The notes under the pieces: model-generated
Database searches by the model: none
Told to the model about the DNA's origin: nothing
The model's input: only the letters and a program-made list of their open reading frames with translations
NCBI RefSeq assembly: GCF_002975405.1
Contig: NZ_PCPS01000002.1
Span: 868,001 to 932,000, forward strand
From: Arthrobacter sp. MYb229
Lineage (GTDB): Bacteria > Actinomycetota > Actinomycetes > Actinomycetales > Micrococcaceae
Direction of reading: 5' to 3'
DNA: 64,000 nucleotides
Program-made: the position numbers and the translations under genes
Shown: one piece after another, positions 36,280 through 45,397 of the stretch
Layout of the letters: each line of letters opens with the position of its first letter
How positions within the stretch are numbered: the stretch's first letter is position 1

Positions 36280-36549
36280 ATGGCTATGGACAACGGTTCA
36301 AACCCAATTAAGGACGAAGAACTCTACGAGAAATTGCGGGAAGAAGGGAACTCCAAGCAAAAGTCTGCGCGCATTGCCAATGCCGCCGCCCGGGACGGCC
36401 GATCGACCGTCGGGGAACGCGGAGGCGAGTCTGGCAATTACGAGGACTGGACGGTCGAAGAGCTCAAACGCCGGTCGAAAGAGATCGGTCTGACGGACTA
36501 CTCCGACAAACGAAAGGCCGATTTGATCCAGGCCCTTCGAAACTCCTAG
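36280..36549 (+). CDS. DUF7218/Rho-N-like small protein
   Basis: 89 residues from ATG 36280 (GAGAGG upstream; ATG 36286 possible). Charged N-terminal part (KDEELYEKLREEGNSKQKSARIANAAA) resembles the DUF7218 domain often annotated as plasmid-stabilisation-like, and the C-terminal 40 residues (WTVEELKRRSKEIGLTDYSDKRKADLIQAL) look like a Rho-N/SAP-type nucleic-acid-binding helix-loop-helix. Function unknown; often found with stress genes. Followed 20 bp later by the next small gene. Confidence 0.7.
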   Translation: MAMDNGSNPIKDEELYEKLREEGNSKQKSARIANAAARDGRSTVGERGGESGNYEDWTVEELKRRSKEIGLTDYSDKRKADLIQALRNS

Positions 36550-36569
36550 TGAACTAAGGACGTCGCGTC

Positions 36570-36722
36570 ATGAGTAACGACGGCATCATCGAAGACCAGT
36601 CCGAGCCGATTGAAGGAGAGGAACTCAAGGAGCAGTATGTTGCCCGTCGAGGTCCGATTCACCACCCGTCGGTCGAGGAGCTAGAGAAAGACGCCAACGA
36701 CGATAGATTCGACGCCGGTTAA
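36570..36722 (+). CDS. Very small acidic protein
   Basis: 50 residues, MSNDGIIEDQSEPIEGEE... to DDRFDAG. AAGGA stands nine bases before the ATG, and the spacing to the gene before (20 bp) suggests one transcript. Very acidic and hydrophilic, probably unstructured. Too short for confident family assignment. Confidence 0.5.
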   Translation: MSNDGIIEDQSEPIEGEELKEQYVARRGPIHHPSVEELEKDANDDRFDAG

Positions 36723-36865
36723 TTCAGCTCCGGTAGCTGATGGATCTGTGTGAACCCTCGTTGGAACGTCTTTTCGGGAGTATCGTAGTAAGTAGTGGCC
36801 GTGTTCGGATGGCATGGCTGCTTGACCATTTAATGGTCGAAAACTCACCCGGAAGGGACCAAAAT

Positions 36866-36931
36866 ATGGGAGTTCAAAACAACGACGGTGACTAGGTCAT
36901 CGACGTAATTCGCGAGTCTCATCGTGAATTA
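36866..36931 (+). pseudogene. Remnant of a hemerythrin-like (HHE) gene with an early stop
   Basis: ATG 36866 has a good GAAGGGA site. The frame reads MGVQNNDGD, TAG (36893-36895), then VIDVIRESHREL. Joined across the stop this matches the usual start of actinobacterial HHE proteins (GDVIDVI..DHRE, with the first iron-ligand His in SHRE). After REL the similarity ends, and the downstream frame does not continue the four-helix bundle. I interpret it as a broken, deleted gene; a real nine-residue peptide is the alternative. Confidence 0.42.
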
Positions 36932-37050
36932 ACGATATTCACGTCGAGGCCTTTTCGCTTCGCAGGCGGAGCCATTCTTGCTGCACCGCCAACCCAATGG
37001 AAGATAGCCGATTCTATGCCGGGAATACCGGTAAGAACAGGAGAGACGCC

Positions 37051-37305
37051 ATGTCGACAATTCACGGAGCGTCCAGACCGCACAGTAAACATTTGGGTTT
37101 GGGACTAGCCGCGGGCGGTGCCCTGCTTGCAGCCATGTTCTTAGCCATCATATTTTGGGTTCCCATGGGACTCATTCCCAGCATGAATCCCATGTGGATC
37201 GTTGTCGCATGGGGCGCGATGCTCATGTGTTGGGGTGTTTTCCGGTTGATTGCCGGGCCCAGCAGCCTAGACCATCTTAACGGCGGTACCAGCGCAGGCT
37301 CTTAG
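37051..37305 (+). CDS. Small membrane protein
   Basis: 84 residues from ATG 37051 with AGGAGAGACGCC upstream; the frame extends 18 codons further without a better site. Two hydrophobic helices (about 17-40 and 48-68). No family recognised. A long perfect hairpin follows. Confidence 0.6.
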   Translation: MSTIHGASRPHSKHLGLGLAAGGALLAAMFLAIIFWVPMGLIPSMNPMWIVVAWGAMLMCWGVFRLIAGPSSLDHLNGGTSAGS

Positions 37306-37360
37306 CCTAGGAGCCGGTGTTTTCTGCCCAGAGCCGGAACACAAGCGCACAGCTTAGAAA

Positions 37361-37409
37361 AACGAAGCCACTGTGCCACTTCAAATCGAAGTGGCACAGT
37401 GGCTTCGTT
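37361..37409. terminator. Long perfect hairpin, probably a two-way terminator
   Basis: 22-bp exact arms (37361-37382 and 37388-37409) around the loop AAATC, with A-rich bases before and TTAAA after, so it can work in both directions for the membrane-protein gene and the leftward gene ending at 37548. Confidence 0.75.
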
Positions 37410-37547
37410 AAACCGCAGGCAGGCAATCTGCGTGCCTTGCCACGCCGTAGTGGAAGTATCGGTTGCTTCTATTCCTACTACTGGGCGTTGCCCCTTGAGG
37501 CTTCACCAGCCGATGAGCGTTCAAACTAGTCGCAGATCATTGCGATT

Positions 37548-37955
37548 CTAGTTTCCGAATTGGTTGTGTTCACCATCTTCGCTGTCGAAATCATTGCCAC
37601 GGTTGACTGATTCTGTTGAACCGAACTCATTTTCTTCGTTGGCGCCGCCGCTGTAGGATTCCTGGCCGGATTCTTGGTTGCTGTTGCTGCCGTAGGATTC
37701 CTGGCCGGATTCTTGGTTGCTGTTGCTGCCGTAGGATTCCTGGCCGGACTCTTGGCCGCTACCGCCGCCGTAGGATGACTGTCCACCGTCGTTACCGAAA
37801 TCATTGCCTTCGTTAGCACTGTTCTCGGAATAGGTCTGGCTTTCGTCGTTGCCACTGCTATTCTCATAGCCGCTTTGAGAGTCGGAGTGGCTGGTGCCCT
37901 CAGCATTGTTGTTGTCGAAGTTCCCGAACTGCTCACTTGAATCGTGCTCGGACGT
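37548..37955 (-). CDS. Low-complexity Gly/Ser/Asn/Gln/Glu protein with apparent ACG start codon
   Basis: A 136-codon minus-strand frame encodes a hydrophilic protein with repeated QESGQESYGSNSN units and an acidic end (GEHNQFGN). The expected start position holds ACG (37955-37953) followed by SEHDSSEQFGN; a perfect AAGGAGG lies five bases upstream. No ATG, GTG or TTG exists in this frame before an upstream stop. So the gene either starts on ACG, has lost its start by an ATG-to-ACG change, or has a sequencing error there. The unit repeat of 13 residues corresponds to 39-bp DNA repeats. Such disordered hydrophilic proteins are often stress-induced; function here unknown. Confidence 0.5.
   Translation of the reverse strand, partial: TSEHDSSEQFGNFDNNNAEGTSHSDSQSGYENSSGNDESQTYSENSANEGNDFGNDGGQSSYGGGSGQESGQESYGSNSNQESGQESYGSNSNQESGQESYSGGANEENEFGSTESVNRGNDFDSEDGEHNQFGN
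37654..37754. repeat. 39-bp tandem repeat (two full copies and a partial third)
   Basis: Identical copies at 37654-37692 and 37693-37731, then a partial, slightly changed copy to about 37754. The period is 13 codons, and it encodes QESYGSNSNQESG on the minus strand, so the repeat can change copy number without breaking the frame. Confidence 0.85.
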
Positions 37956-38122
37956 GGAGTCCTCCTTGATCGTGGTTCCTGACGAGTCCCACGCTATGGC
38001 CCCACATTCGCAGTGCCCAAGGTATGTGCAAGTTCTAACCGTGAAATGCTATGTAACGGTCAGGTAACGCTCACCTTTGTTTCGAATTGCCTAACGGAAC
38101 GGCAAATTTCCCATGAACAATA

Positions 38123-38172
38123 GAGAGCCACGAGAACTTTCAACATTAGCGCTGAAGATCCCCGTGGCTCTC
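38123..38172 (-). terminator. Hairpin after hutU
   Basis: Arms GAGAGCCACG (38123-38132) and CGTGGCTCTC (38163-38172), separated by 30 bases, 19 bases after the hutU stop. The loop is long for an intrinsic terminator. Confidence 0.45.
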
Positions 38173-38191
38173 GAAAACAAACTATATATTG

Positions 38192-39862
<1,671 letters not shown>

Positions 39863-39952
39863 GATGGGCTCCTTTGGCAGCAGCGGAAGTAACTTTCTAC
39901 CTTCCATCATTGGCCAAAGTGGGCTAGGAGGGTACGCCCTAGCAGAGGGTGG

Positions 39953-39970
39953 TGTCCGGAATTTCAGACT
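39953..39970. promoter_or_regulatory. hut operator 3 (upstream of hutU)
   Basis: TGTCCGGAATTTCAGACT, overlapping the last codons and stop of the regulator gene and 91 bases before hutU. Same 18-bp palindromic form as the hutG and hutH sites. Confidence 0.62.
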
Positions 39971-40752
39971 GGGCGTACCGGAGCGAGGCGTCGCCCATGC
40001 ACCCGGCTGGTCAGCTGCCCGGCGGTTTGCCTAATCTGTTCGAGCAACGGATCCCAACGTTCCTCGGGGACCCGATCACCGAGGAACGTCACCGCAACCG
40101 CGGCTACCGGCCAACCATTCGCATCCTGTATTTCCACGGCAAGGGAATGGAAGTCCGCCGTGACATCCCCGCGTTCTACGGCGAACCCGCGTTTTGTTGT
40201 CTGGTCCAGCTCGCGGCGTAGCTGCTGATAGGAATTGATCCCGCTATCTTGCGCGCGGTTGCTGAAACTTGATGTGCCCGGGTACAGCGCACGAACCTGC
40301 GACTTCGGCAGGGCAGCCAGAATCGCGCGGCCCGAGGCGGTCAAATGCGAAGGCAGGCGCACACCGACGTCGGTGACCAGCGAGGGGCGACCCTTGGCGC
40401 GTTCCTCTACGATATAGAGCACATCAGGCCCGTGGAGCACTGCCAGGTGGGCGCTTTCGCCTACCTTGTCCACGAGTTGCGCAATCAGCGGTGCTCCGAA
40501 CCTAGCCAGAGGTTCCTGTCTGGTGTAGGCACTGGAGAGCTCGAAGGACGATACCCCCAAACCGTAGGCCTTCTCCTCGGGGTAATGGGCGATAAAACCT
40601 TGTTCGAGCATCACATTCAGCAGCTGGTACACACTGGATCTGGGCAGCTCCAGCAGCTTGGCGATCATTGCCGCCGGGGTCGGCGACTTCCGGCTTGCGA
40701 GTAATCGCAAGACACGGAGCGTATTTTCCGCTGCCGGAACCTTGCTGCCCAT
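39964..40752 (-). CDS. IclR-family regulator, probable repressor of histidine use
   Basis: 262 residues. N-terminal winged HTH ([15 protein letters not shown], then [23 protein letters not shown]) and a C-terminal IclR effector domain ([60 protein letters not shown]-like region). It stands directly upstream of hutU on the same strand, and the shared 18-bp palindromes before hutU, hutH and hutG are its likely sites. The effector is probably urocanate or histidine, as in other Hut regulators; inferred. Confidence 0.85.
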   Translation of the reverse strand: MGSKVPAAENTLRVLRLLASRKSPTPAAMIAKLLELPRSSVYQLLNVMLEQGFIAHYPEEKAYGLGVSSFELSSAYTRQEPLARFGAPLIAQLVDKVGESAHLAVLHGPDVLYIVEERAKGRPSLVTDVGVRLPSHLTASGRAILAALPKSQVRALYPGTSSFSNRAQDSGINSYQQLRRELDQTTKRGFAVERGDVTADFHSLAVEIQDANGWPVAAVAVTFLGDRVPEERWDPLLEQIRQTAGQLTSRVHGRRLAPVRPV

Positions 40753-40828
40753 GAGTGACCCCTTAGTCGAAAACGCTTATCTGCTAGGGAACTCTAGCAA
40801 GTCTCTGAGCAAAGAAGCGTTTTCTTCC

Positions 40829-41743
40829 CTAGGAAATTTGGTCTTGAAAAGACTCGTTGAGCTGTTCAAGCCTTGGCGGGTTGGCCCCGGAAACCAGTAC
40901 TGTCAGCTCCGAACAACGAGTCGCCTGAGTCAGCGCAGACTCCAATTCTTTCTGGTCCAGAGCTCCACCCTTCGTGGTGAGCGCCTGCGCCAACGAGCTA
41001 TTGAGCAGCCCATGAAGCAAGCCAGACATGAAAGCGTCGCCTGCGCCGATTGAGTCCACGACCTTCACCGCACGGGAATGGACCAGTACCTCGGTGTTCT
41101 TCGTGCGGGCGGTGGCGCCGCGAGCCCCGAAGGTCATGATGGCAAGCTTGGCGCCGCGTTCCAGAATATGATCCAAGATTCGCTGGCAGTCCCAACCGGG
41201 GTAGAGCCACAAGGCATCGTCATCGCTGAGCTTGACCACATGGGACAGGCTCATCAGTTTTTCTACCTGCTTCAGCGCAGCGGCGCGCTTGGGAATCAGC
41301 TGCGGGCGCAGATTTGGGTCATAGCTGCGCAATTGCGTTGCCGGAGAGCCTTGGAATGCTTCCAATACTTTCTCGCATCCCGGTGCCAGCCATCCGGCGA
41401 TAGAACCTGAATGCAGGAGTTGCGCCTCGGAACTTGGAACGCCGCTTGGAAGTTCCCAGGACAAATCGAATTCATAGCTCGCGTCGCCAACTCCGTCGAC
41501 GGAAACTGTGGCGGTGTTCGTGGGCCGCTGCGCGACGCTGCCGGCCGCGAGCGCTACACCGGAATCTTCGAGGTGCGCGGCGATCAACTTGCCGTACGCA
41601 TCTTCGCCTAGCTCTGTATGCAATGTGACCTGATGGCCCAAGCGTCCTAGACCCACCGCGACATTCATCGGGGAGCCACCTGGATGAGCCACGTCATCAA
41701 CGATATCGGCTAGAGCTTCGCCAACCACCTGTATCTGTGCCAT
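40829..41743 (-). CDS. PfkB-family carbohydrate kinase, probable fructokinase
   Basis: 304 residues. GEALADIVDDVAHPGGSPMNVAVGLGRLG is typical of fructokinases, and SIGAGDAFMSGLLHGLL carries the catalytic Asp. Phosphorylates a hexose; fructose is the best guess by wording, but other sugars are possible. Separate from the IclR gene by 76 bp, so its link with hut is doubtful. Confidence 0.8.
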   Translation of the reverse strand: MAQIQVVGEALADIVDDVAHPGGSPMNVAVGLGRLGHQVTLHTELGEDAYGKLIAAHLEDSGVALAAGSVAQRPTNTATVSVDGVGDASYEFDLSWELPSGVPSSEAQLLHSGSIAGWLAPGCEKVLEAFQGSPATQLRSYDPNLRPQLIPKRAAALKQVEKLMSLSHVVKLSDDDALWLYPGWDCQRILDHILERGAKLAIMTFGARGATARTKNTEVLVHSRAVKVVDSIGAGDAFMSGLLHGLLNSSLAQALTTKGGALDQKELESALTQATRCSELTVLVSGANPPRLEQLNESFQDQIS

Positions 41744-41790
41744 GACTCGATACTACGGAAATTCACTTAAATAGCCATTTCCGGGGCGTG

Positions 41791-41815
41791 GGTTCGGCGC
41801 TTATTGCGCGGAACC
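41791..41815. other. Hairpin in the kinase-HemD gap
   Basis: GGTTCGGCGC-TTATT-GCGCGGAACC, one mismatch in the arms. The rest of the 240-base gap (41744-41985) holds the terminator at 41937-41980 and the probable kinase promoter; I see no gene. Confidence 0.4.
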
Positions 41816-41936
41816 TCACAAATGCAATGCAGGACCGTGGGAAATCGGTGAGCTAATTCGCGCTGGGCAACCAGGAACCACCGCCGTCGTGAGTCGCCTT
41901 CGGCACCGTGGCCCTGAACCGGCGGGGCAGGAAGTC

Positions 41937-41980
41937 CCGGCCCGCTGAATCCTGAACGTTTCCGGGATTCAGCAGGCCGG
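41937..41980 (-). terminator. Terminator of the tetrapyrrole operon
   Basis: Inner arms GCTGAATCC (41944-41952) and GGATTCAGC (41965-41973) extend, after one mismatch, by six more pairs (41937-41942 with 41975-41980). Six bases after the stop of the HemD-like gene. Confidence 0.65.
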
Positions 41981-41985
41981 CGGAC

Positions 41986-43107
41986 TCAATAGCGCGCGGC
42001 CTCGACATTCAGCCGGTAGCCGCGCTTGATAACGGTGGTGATCAGGTCCGGGTGCGGGAGCGTGCGCCGCAGCCGGCTGAGCGTCATGTCCAGCGCGTGC
42101 TTCGAAGACACCGTGGGCAGCACAGCGCCGAGCTCGTCGCGCGAGACGACCGACCCTCCGGCCTCCAGCAGGCAGCGCAGGATCTCGGTCTGTGCCGGGG
42201 TGAGCTCGCAGCGCTCATCGTTCAGGCTCAATGTGCGTCCCCGAAGTTCGCATTCCCCGAAGACCGTCGGCGCGCTGAGCGTGCCCAGCGCGCCCAGATG
42301 CTCGACCAGTTGCAGAATCATCGCGCCCATGCGGTGGCGTTCGGGAACCAACGCGCCGTGCACACCGGAGGACTGCAGCGGGGCCGCCGTCACCGGGCCC
42401 ACCGTTGCCACCGCCACTCGTTCGTTCAGCGAGCGAATCAGCGCCTGGTAGCGATTGCGCGTGCGGGCCGCGGCGAACAGCGCATGCACGCTCGGCGCGC
42501 TGGTGAAGGTGATCGCGTCGAAATGCGCGGCGCAGATTCCTTCGACCAGAAGCGAAAGGTGCTGGTCAGAGCTGGTGTCCAGCCAGCGGTACGGCTCGAC
42601 CTTCAAAACCCGCGACGCGCCCAGATCCCGCAGCGACTGGGCGAGCCCATGGTCGCTGTCCGCATGCAACTGCACCGCCACGGTTTGCCCCGCGATCGAA
42701 GGCCCCAGCAGCGGAAGCAGCCCGGCGGTGGTGCCGTCCTGGGCGACACCGGCGGCGTGGAATCCCAGGGCGCGCACCGCACCGTGGGCCTTCGCACCGC
42801 GAACGTAGAGCTTCGCCGCCTTCATGGACTGGCACAACTGGTGGCCGAGACCAGCGGCCTCGGCCGAATCGAACCAGCGCCGCAGCCCATAGGCGGTGGA
42901 AATGATGGCCGCTTCCGGGCGCAACTCGATCAGCTTCCTGGTCTGCTCCACGAGCAGCGCCTCGTCGTCCAGCGGTGCGAGCTTCAGCAACGGTGCGTGC
43001 GTGACCTCGGCGCCGCGGCGCTCCAGCGCTTCGATGAGTTCGGCCGAACGCCGGTCGCTGGTCACCGCGATCCTGAAACCAGACAATGGCAGAGCCAGCG
43101 CGCTCAT
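41986..43107 (-). CDS. Uroporphyrinogen-III synthase-like protein fused to a winged-HTH domain
   Basis: 373 residues from ATG 43107, overlapping the cobA stop as ATGA. Residues ~8-265 are the HemD fold (FRIAVTSDRRSAELIEALERRGAEV, then FDAITFTSAPSVHALFAAA and VAVATVGPVTAAPL). The last ~95 residues are an OmpR/PhoB-type DNA-binding domain (CELTPAQTEILRCLLEAGGSVVSRDEL, HALDMTLSRLRRTL, ITTVIKRGYRL). Such fusions occur in actinobacteria and are linked to nitrite/sulfite assimilation, where the HemD part may sense a tetrapyrrole rather than make one. Whether it still catalyses ring closure is not clear. Confidence 0.85.
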   Translation of the reverse strand: MSALALPLSGFRIAVTSDRRSAELIEALERRGAEVTHAPLLKLAPLDDEALLVEQTRKLIELRPEAAIISTAYGLRRWFDSAEAAGLGHQLCQSMKAAKLYVRGAKAHGAVRALGFHAAGVAQDGTTAGLLPLLGPSIAGQTVAVQLHADSDHGLAQSLRDLGASRVLKVEPYRWLDTSSDQHLSLLVEGICAAHFDAITFTSAPSVHALFAAARTRNRYQALIRSLNERVAVATVGPVTAAPLQSSGVHGALVPERHRMGAMILQLVEHLGALGTLSAPTVFGECELRGRTLSLNDERCELTPAQTEILRCLLEAGGSVVSRDELGAVLPTVSSKHALDMTLSRLRRTLPHPDLITTVIKRGYRLNVEAARY

Positions 43108-44117
43108 GCGATGGCCCCAAAATTTGCCATTTCCTCGGCCAGCAGCCGCTGCGGCAAGGCCGTCACCTCGCCGATGACGATCACCGCCGGATTCGCGCAA
43201 CCGCGCGCCCGGGAGGTCGCCGTCAGGGTCGCCAGCGTTGCAAAGGTGGTGCGTTGGTCGCCGGTGGTCCCGGATTCGACGATTGCACAGGGCATGGTGG
43301 CTGCCATGCCCTGGCGCAGCAGGCCGGAAGCGGTGCTTTCCAGGGTTCCCATGCCCATCAGGATGATGATGGTGCCGCCCAGCCCGGTGAGCTGCTCCAG
43401 TTGCTGGCTTTCCAGCGGGTCGTGGCCCGAAATGACCGAGAATACCCGGTTCACACCGCGTGCCGTGACCGGAATGCCGGCGGCCGCGGGAACCGTGATG
43501 CAGGAACTGAGTCCGGGCACCACGCTGATGGCGATGCCTGCCTTGGAGGCCGCGGCCATCTCTTCGAATCCGCGGCCAAATACGAATGGGTCTCCGCCTT
43601 TGAGCCGAACCACATTTGAACCGGCCTTGGCGGCGGTCAGCATCTGCTCTTCGATCTGGGATTGGCTGACCTTGTGGTGCCCGGGCTGCTTGCCAACATC
43701 CACGATCACCGCCTGCGGGGCGAGCTTCCGCACGAGATCGCCGGGGCCCAACCGGTCAACGAAGACCATGTCGGCGTCGGCTAAGGCGCTGACCGCTCGC
43801 ACGGTCAGCAGATCAAGTGCGCCGGGGCCACCACCGACCAGGGTGATTAGGCCGGAGCCGGCGGCCGGTTGGCGCGTCAAGACCGGCAGTCCCCGCCGCT
43901 GGGCCGCTTCGCGCAGCGGCTGGAAGCGCTGGGGCAAGGCATCGCAGATGACCAGCAGGTTCGCGGTTTCGAGCGCCACGAGTCCACCTTCCGGGGTATC
44001 CGCGGAAAGTACCTGCGCCCCCTGCGCGATGAAATGCTCCGCTGCCCCGCGTGCACCCCTCAGCCCGCCGGCGAGCAGCAGCGTGCAACCCTTGACCTCG
44101 AACGCTGTGCCGTTCAT
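43104..44117 (-). CDS. cobA: Uroporphyrinogen-III C-methyltransferase (siroheme synthesis)
   Basis: 337 residues from ATG 44117. The C-terminal ~245 residues are a SUMT: ITLVGGGPGALDLLTVRAVSAL (SAM loop), VFVDRLG, VRLKGGDPFVFGRG, VVPGLSSCITVPAAAGIPVTARG. The first ~85 residues keep a Rossmann-like start (CTLLLAGGLRGARGAAEHF) resembling the Met8/CysG dehydrogenase part but much shortened. It methylates uroporphyrinogen III twice to precorrin-2 for siroheme, the cofactor of nitrite and sulfite reductases. Coupled by ATGA both to the short gene before it and to the HemD-like gene after it. Confidence 0.9.
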   Translation of the reverse strand: MNGTAFEVKGCTLLLAGGLRGARGAAEHFIAQGAQVLSADTPEGGLVALETANLLVICDALPQRFQPLREAAQRRGLPVLTRQPAAGSGLITLVGGGPGALDLLTVRAVSALADADMVFVDRLGPGDLVRKLAPQAVIVDVGKQPGHHKVSQSQIEEQMLTAAKAGSNVVRLKGGDPFVFGRGFEEMAAASKAGIAISVVPGLSSCITVPAAAGIPVTARGVNRVFSVISGHDPLESQQLEQLTGLGGTIIILMGMGTLESTASGLLRQGMAATMPCAIVESGTTGDQRTTFATLATLTATSRARGCANPAVIVIGEVTALPQRLLAEEMANFGAIA

Positions 44118-44278
44118 CGGATCGACTCCGCCGCGAGTTCGCAAGCCGTGTGGTCGGCGCCGAATAAGCCTGCTTGTCCAACAAAAACCTTTTTTCCGCT
44201 CGCCGCTTCGGTGATGCGGTGAGCGGGCAAGCAGTCGCCGGCAGTATGGGTCGTTTGATCATTTGAACGGTTTGACAT
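44114..44278 (-). CDS. 54-residue protein coupled to cobA
   Basis: ATG 44278 with GGAG ten bases upstream; the frame runs 54 codons (MSNRSNDQTTHTAGDCLPAH... to ELAAESIR) and ends TGA inside the cobA start (ATGA). Two Cys residues and several His. Not recognised. The exact coupling on the operon's leading position supports a real translated gene or a leader that sets cobA translation. Confidence 0.5.
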   Translation of the reverse strand: MSNRSNDQTTHTAGDCLPAHRITEAASGKKVFVGQAGLFGADHTACELAAESIR

Positions 44279-44528
44279 GGGAAGTCAGCTCCACTTGATT
44301 CTCGATGGCTCGATGCTGACAACACTATCGAGGAACCTTTGCCCCGAAATTTCCCATTTGTTTCCATAGGAATAATTCATACATAAACTCGACGAGAACT
44401 ACGGGGGTCGTGTTTGCGCCGCCGCGCAATGAAGCCTGGCCGTGGCCAATGCCGGTGAAACGAGATTTACCTGGGCGCAACAGAACCGTGCGATCGGCCG
44501 TAACAGGCGCTTCGTAGACTGCAACCAC

Positions 44529-44548
44529 AGGCTCGTGACAACGAGCCT
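44529..44548. promoter_or_regulatory. Palindrome upstream of the cbiX leader
   Basis: AGGCTCGT-GACA-ACGAGCCT, perfect 8-bp arms, 23 bases before the leader start. Could be a repressor site or a 5'-UTR hairpin. The 290-base gap 44279-44571 between the divergent siroheme genes must contain both promoters; I see no other clear signal. Confidence 0.4.
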
Positions 44549-44571
44549 CGAAACTACCGAAGGGAAGAATC

Positions 44572-44622
44572 ATGGGCCTACTCATTGCCCGCGAAATGCC
44601 GGAGCCCGGTCAGCCCGCATGA
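44572..44622 (+). CDS. 16-residue reading frame coupled to the chelatase gene
   Basis: ATG 44572 preceded by GAAGGGAAG; encodes MGLLIAREMPEPGQPA and stops with TGA inside the chelatase start (ATGA at 44619-44622). It has a better ribosome site than the chelatase, which probably depends on it. Could be a leader peptide or the eroded start of an upstream gene. Confidence 0.45.
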   Translation: MGLLIAREMPEPGQPA

Positions 44623-45341
44623 GCGGGGGATCAACAACCGAACCGCGAACCGAGTCCCTGGTGGCCGTCTCGCACGGCACCAGCGATCCGGCAGGCCAAC
44701 GGGCGATCAACTCCTTGGTGGAGGAAATCCGCCGGGCGGCCTCAGTGGCCGTGCACCAGTCATTCGTCGACGTCCAAGAGCCCCGGGCAAGTACGCTGCT
44801 CCTCGGGCTGCCGGACGAAGAGCAGCACGCGGTCCTCGTGCCGCTGCTGCTTTCGCGGGGTGTGCACGTGGATCAAGATCTCACCGAGGCGGCGGCGCTT
44901 CGGCCCAATACTCGCATTGCACCGGCCCTCGGCCCGCACCCGTCGCTCGCTCTGGTTATCGAGCACCGACTCGTGCAGGCCGGATGGCGGCGCGGCGAAC
45001 CTGTCATCCTCGCCGGTGCGGGGACACGGCTGGCCCAGGGCGTGCATGACTGCCAACAGGTTGCCAACCTGCTGGCCGGCCTGCTGGGGGTGCAGGTTAC
45101 CGCCGCCTTCGTGGCCGCGGCGACCCCGTCGCTGGGGGAAGCGGTCGCCGCGGCCCGGGCGGCGAGCCCGCAACACCGCGTGGTCGTGGCCAGTTACCTG
45201 TTGGCGCCCGGCTACTTTCAGTCCCTGATCGAGCGCTGCGGCGCAGATCTGGTCAGCGATCCATTGCTTGCCCCGGACGCTGAGGTGCCCGCAGAATTGG
45301 TGAACCTCGTATTGCATCGCTTCCTGGCGGCGTTATCCTAG
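44619..45341 (+). CDS. CbiX/SirB-type sirohydrochlorin chelatase
   Basis: 240 residues from ATG 44619. Family marks: VAVSHGTSDPAGQRAIN with the active-site His, HAVLVPLLLSRGVHVDQDL, and RVVVASYLLAPGYFQSLI in the second half, giving two half-domains. It inserts iron (siroheme) or cobalt into sirohydrochlorin. With the divergent cobA/HemD-like operon it supplies siroheme; iron is the more likely metal because no cobalamin genes are present. Confidence 0.85.
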   Translation: MSGGSTTEPRTESLVAVSHGTSDPAGQRAINSLVEEIRRAASVAVHQSFVDVQEPRASTLLLGLPDEEQHAVLVPLLLSRGVHVDQDLTEAAALRPNTRIAPALGPHPSLALVIEHRLVQAGWRRGEPVILAGAGTRLAQGVHDCQQVANLLAGLLGVQVTAAFVAAATPSLGEAVAAARAASPQHRVVVASYLLAPGYFQSLIERCGADLVSDPLLAPDAEVPAELVNLVLHRFLAALS

Positions 45342-45397
45342 GCCCGGACCAACCTTCAGCACTTGCCGGCAAGGGCCAAGAACGGCACAGTGTAAAC

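Noticed and set aside
36740-36800. SigB-type promoter ahead of the small stress genes
   Set aside because: GTTG...GGGAGTAT resembles the pattern only loosely and the spacing is off.
37654-37754. 39-bp repeats as a CRISPR array
   Set aside because: Copies are directly tandem without spacers and are in-frame coding repeats.
37526-37936. Minus-strand frame of 136 codons, Thr/Ala-rich, starting with ATG
   Set aside because: Out of frame with the QESGQESY repeats, and its ATG has no ribosome site; the neighbouring frame with AAGGAGG and ACG has clear protein character.
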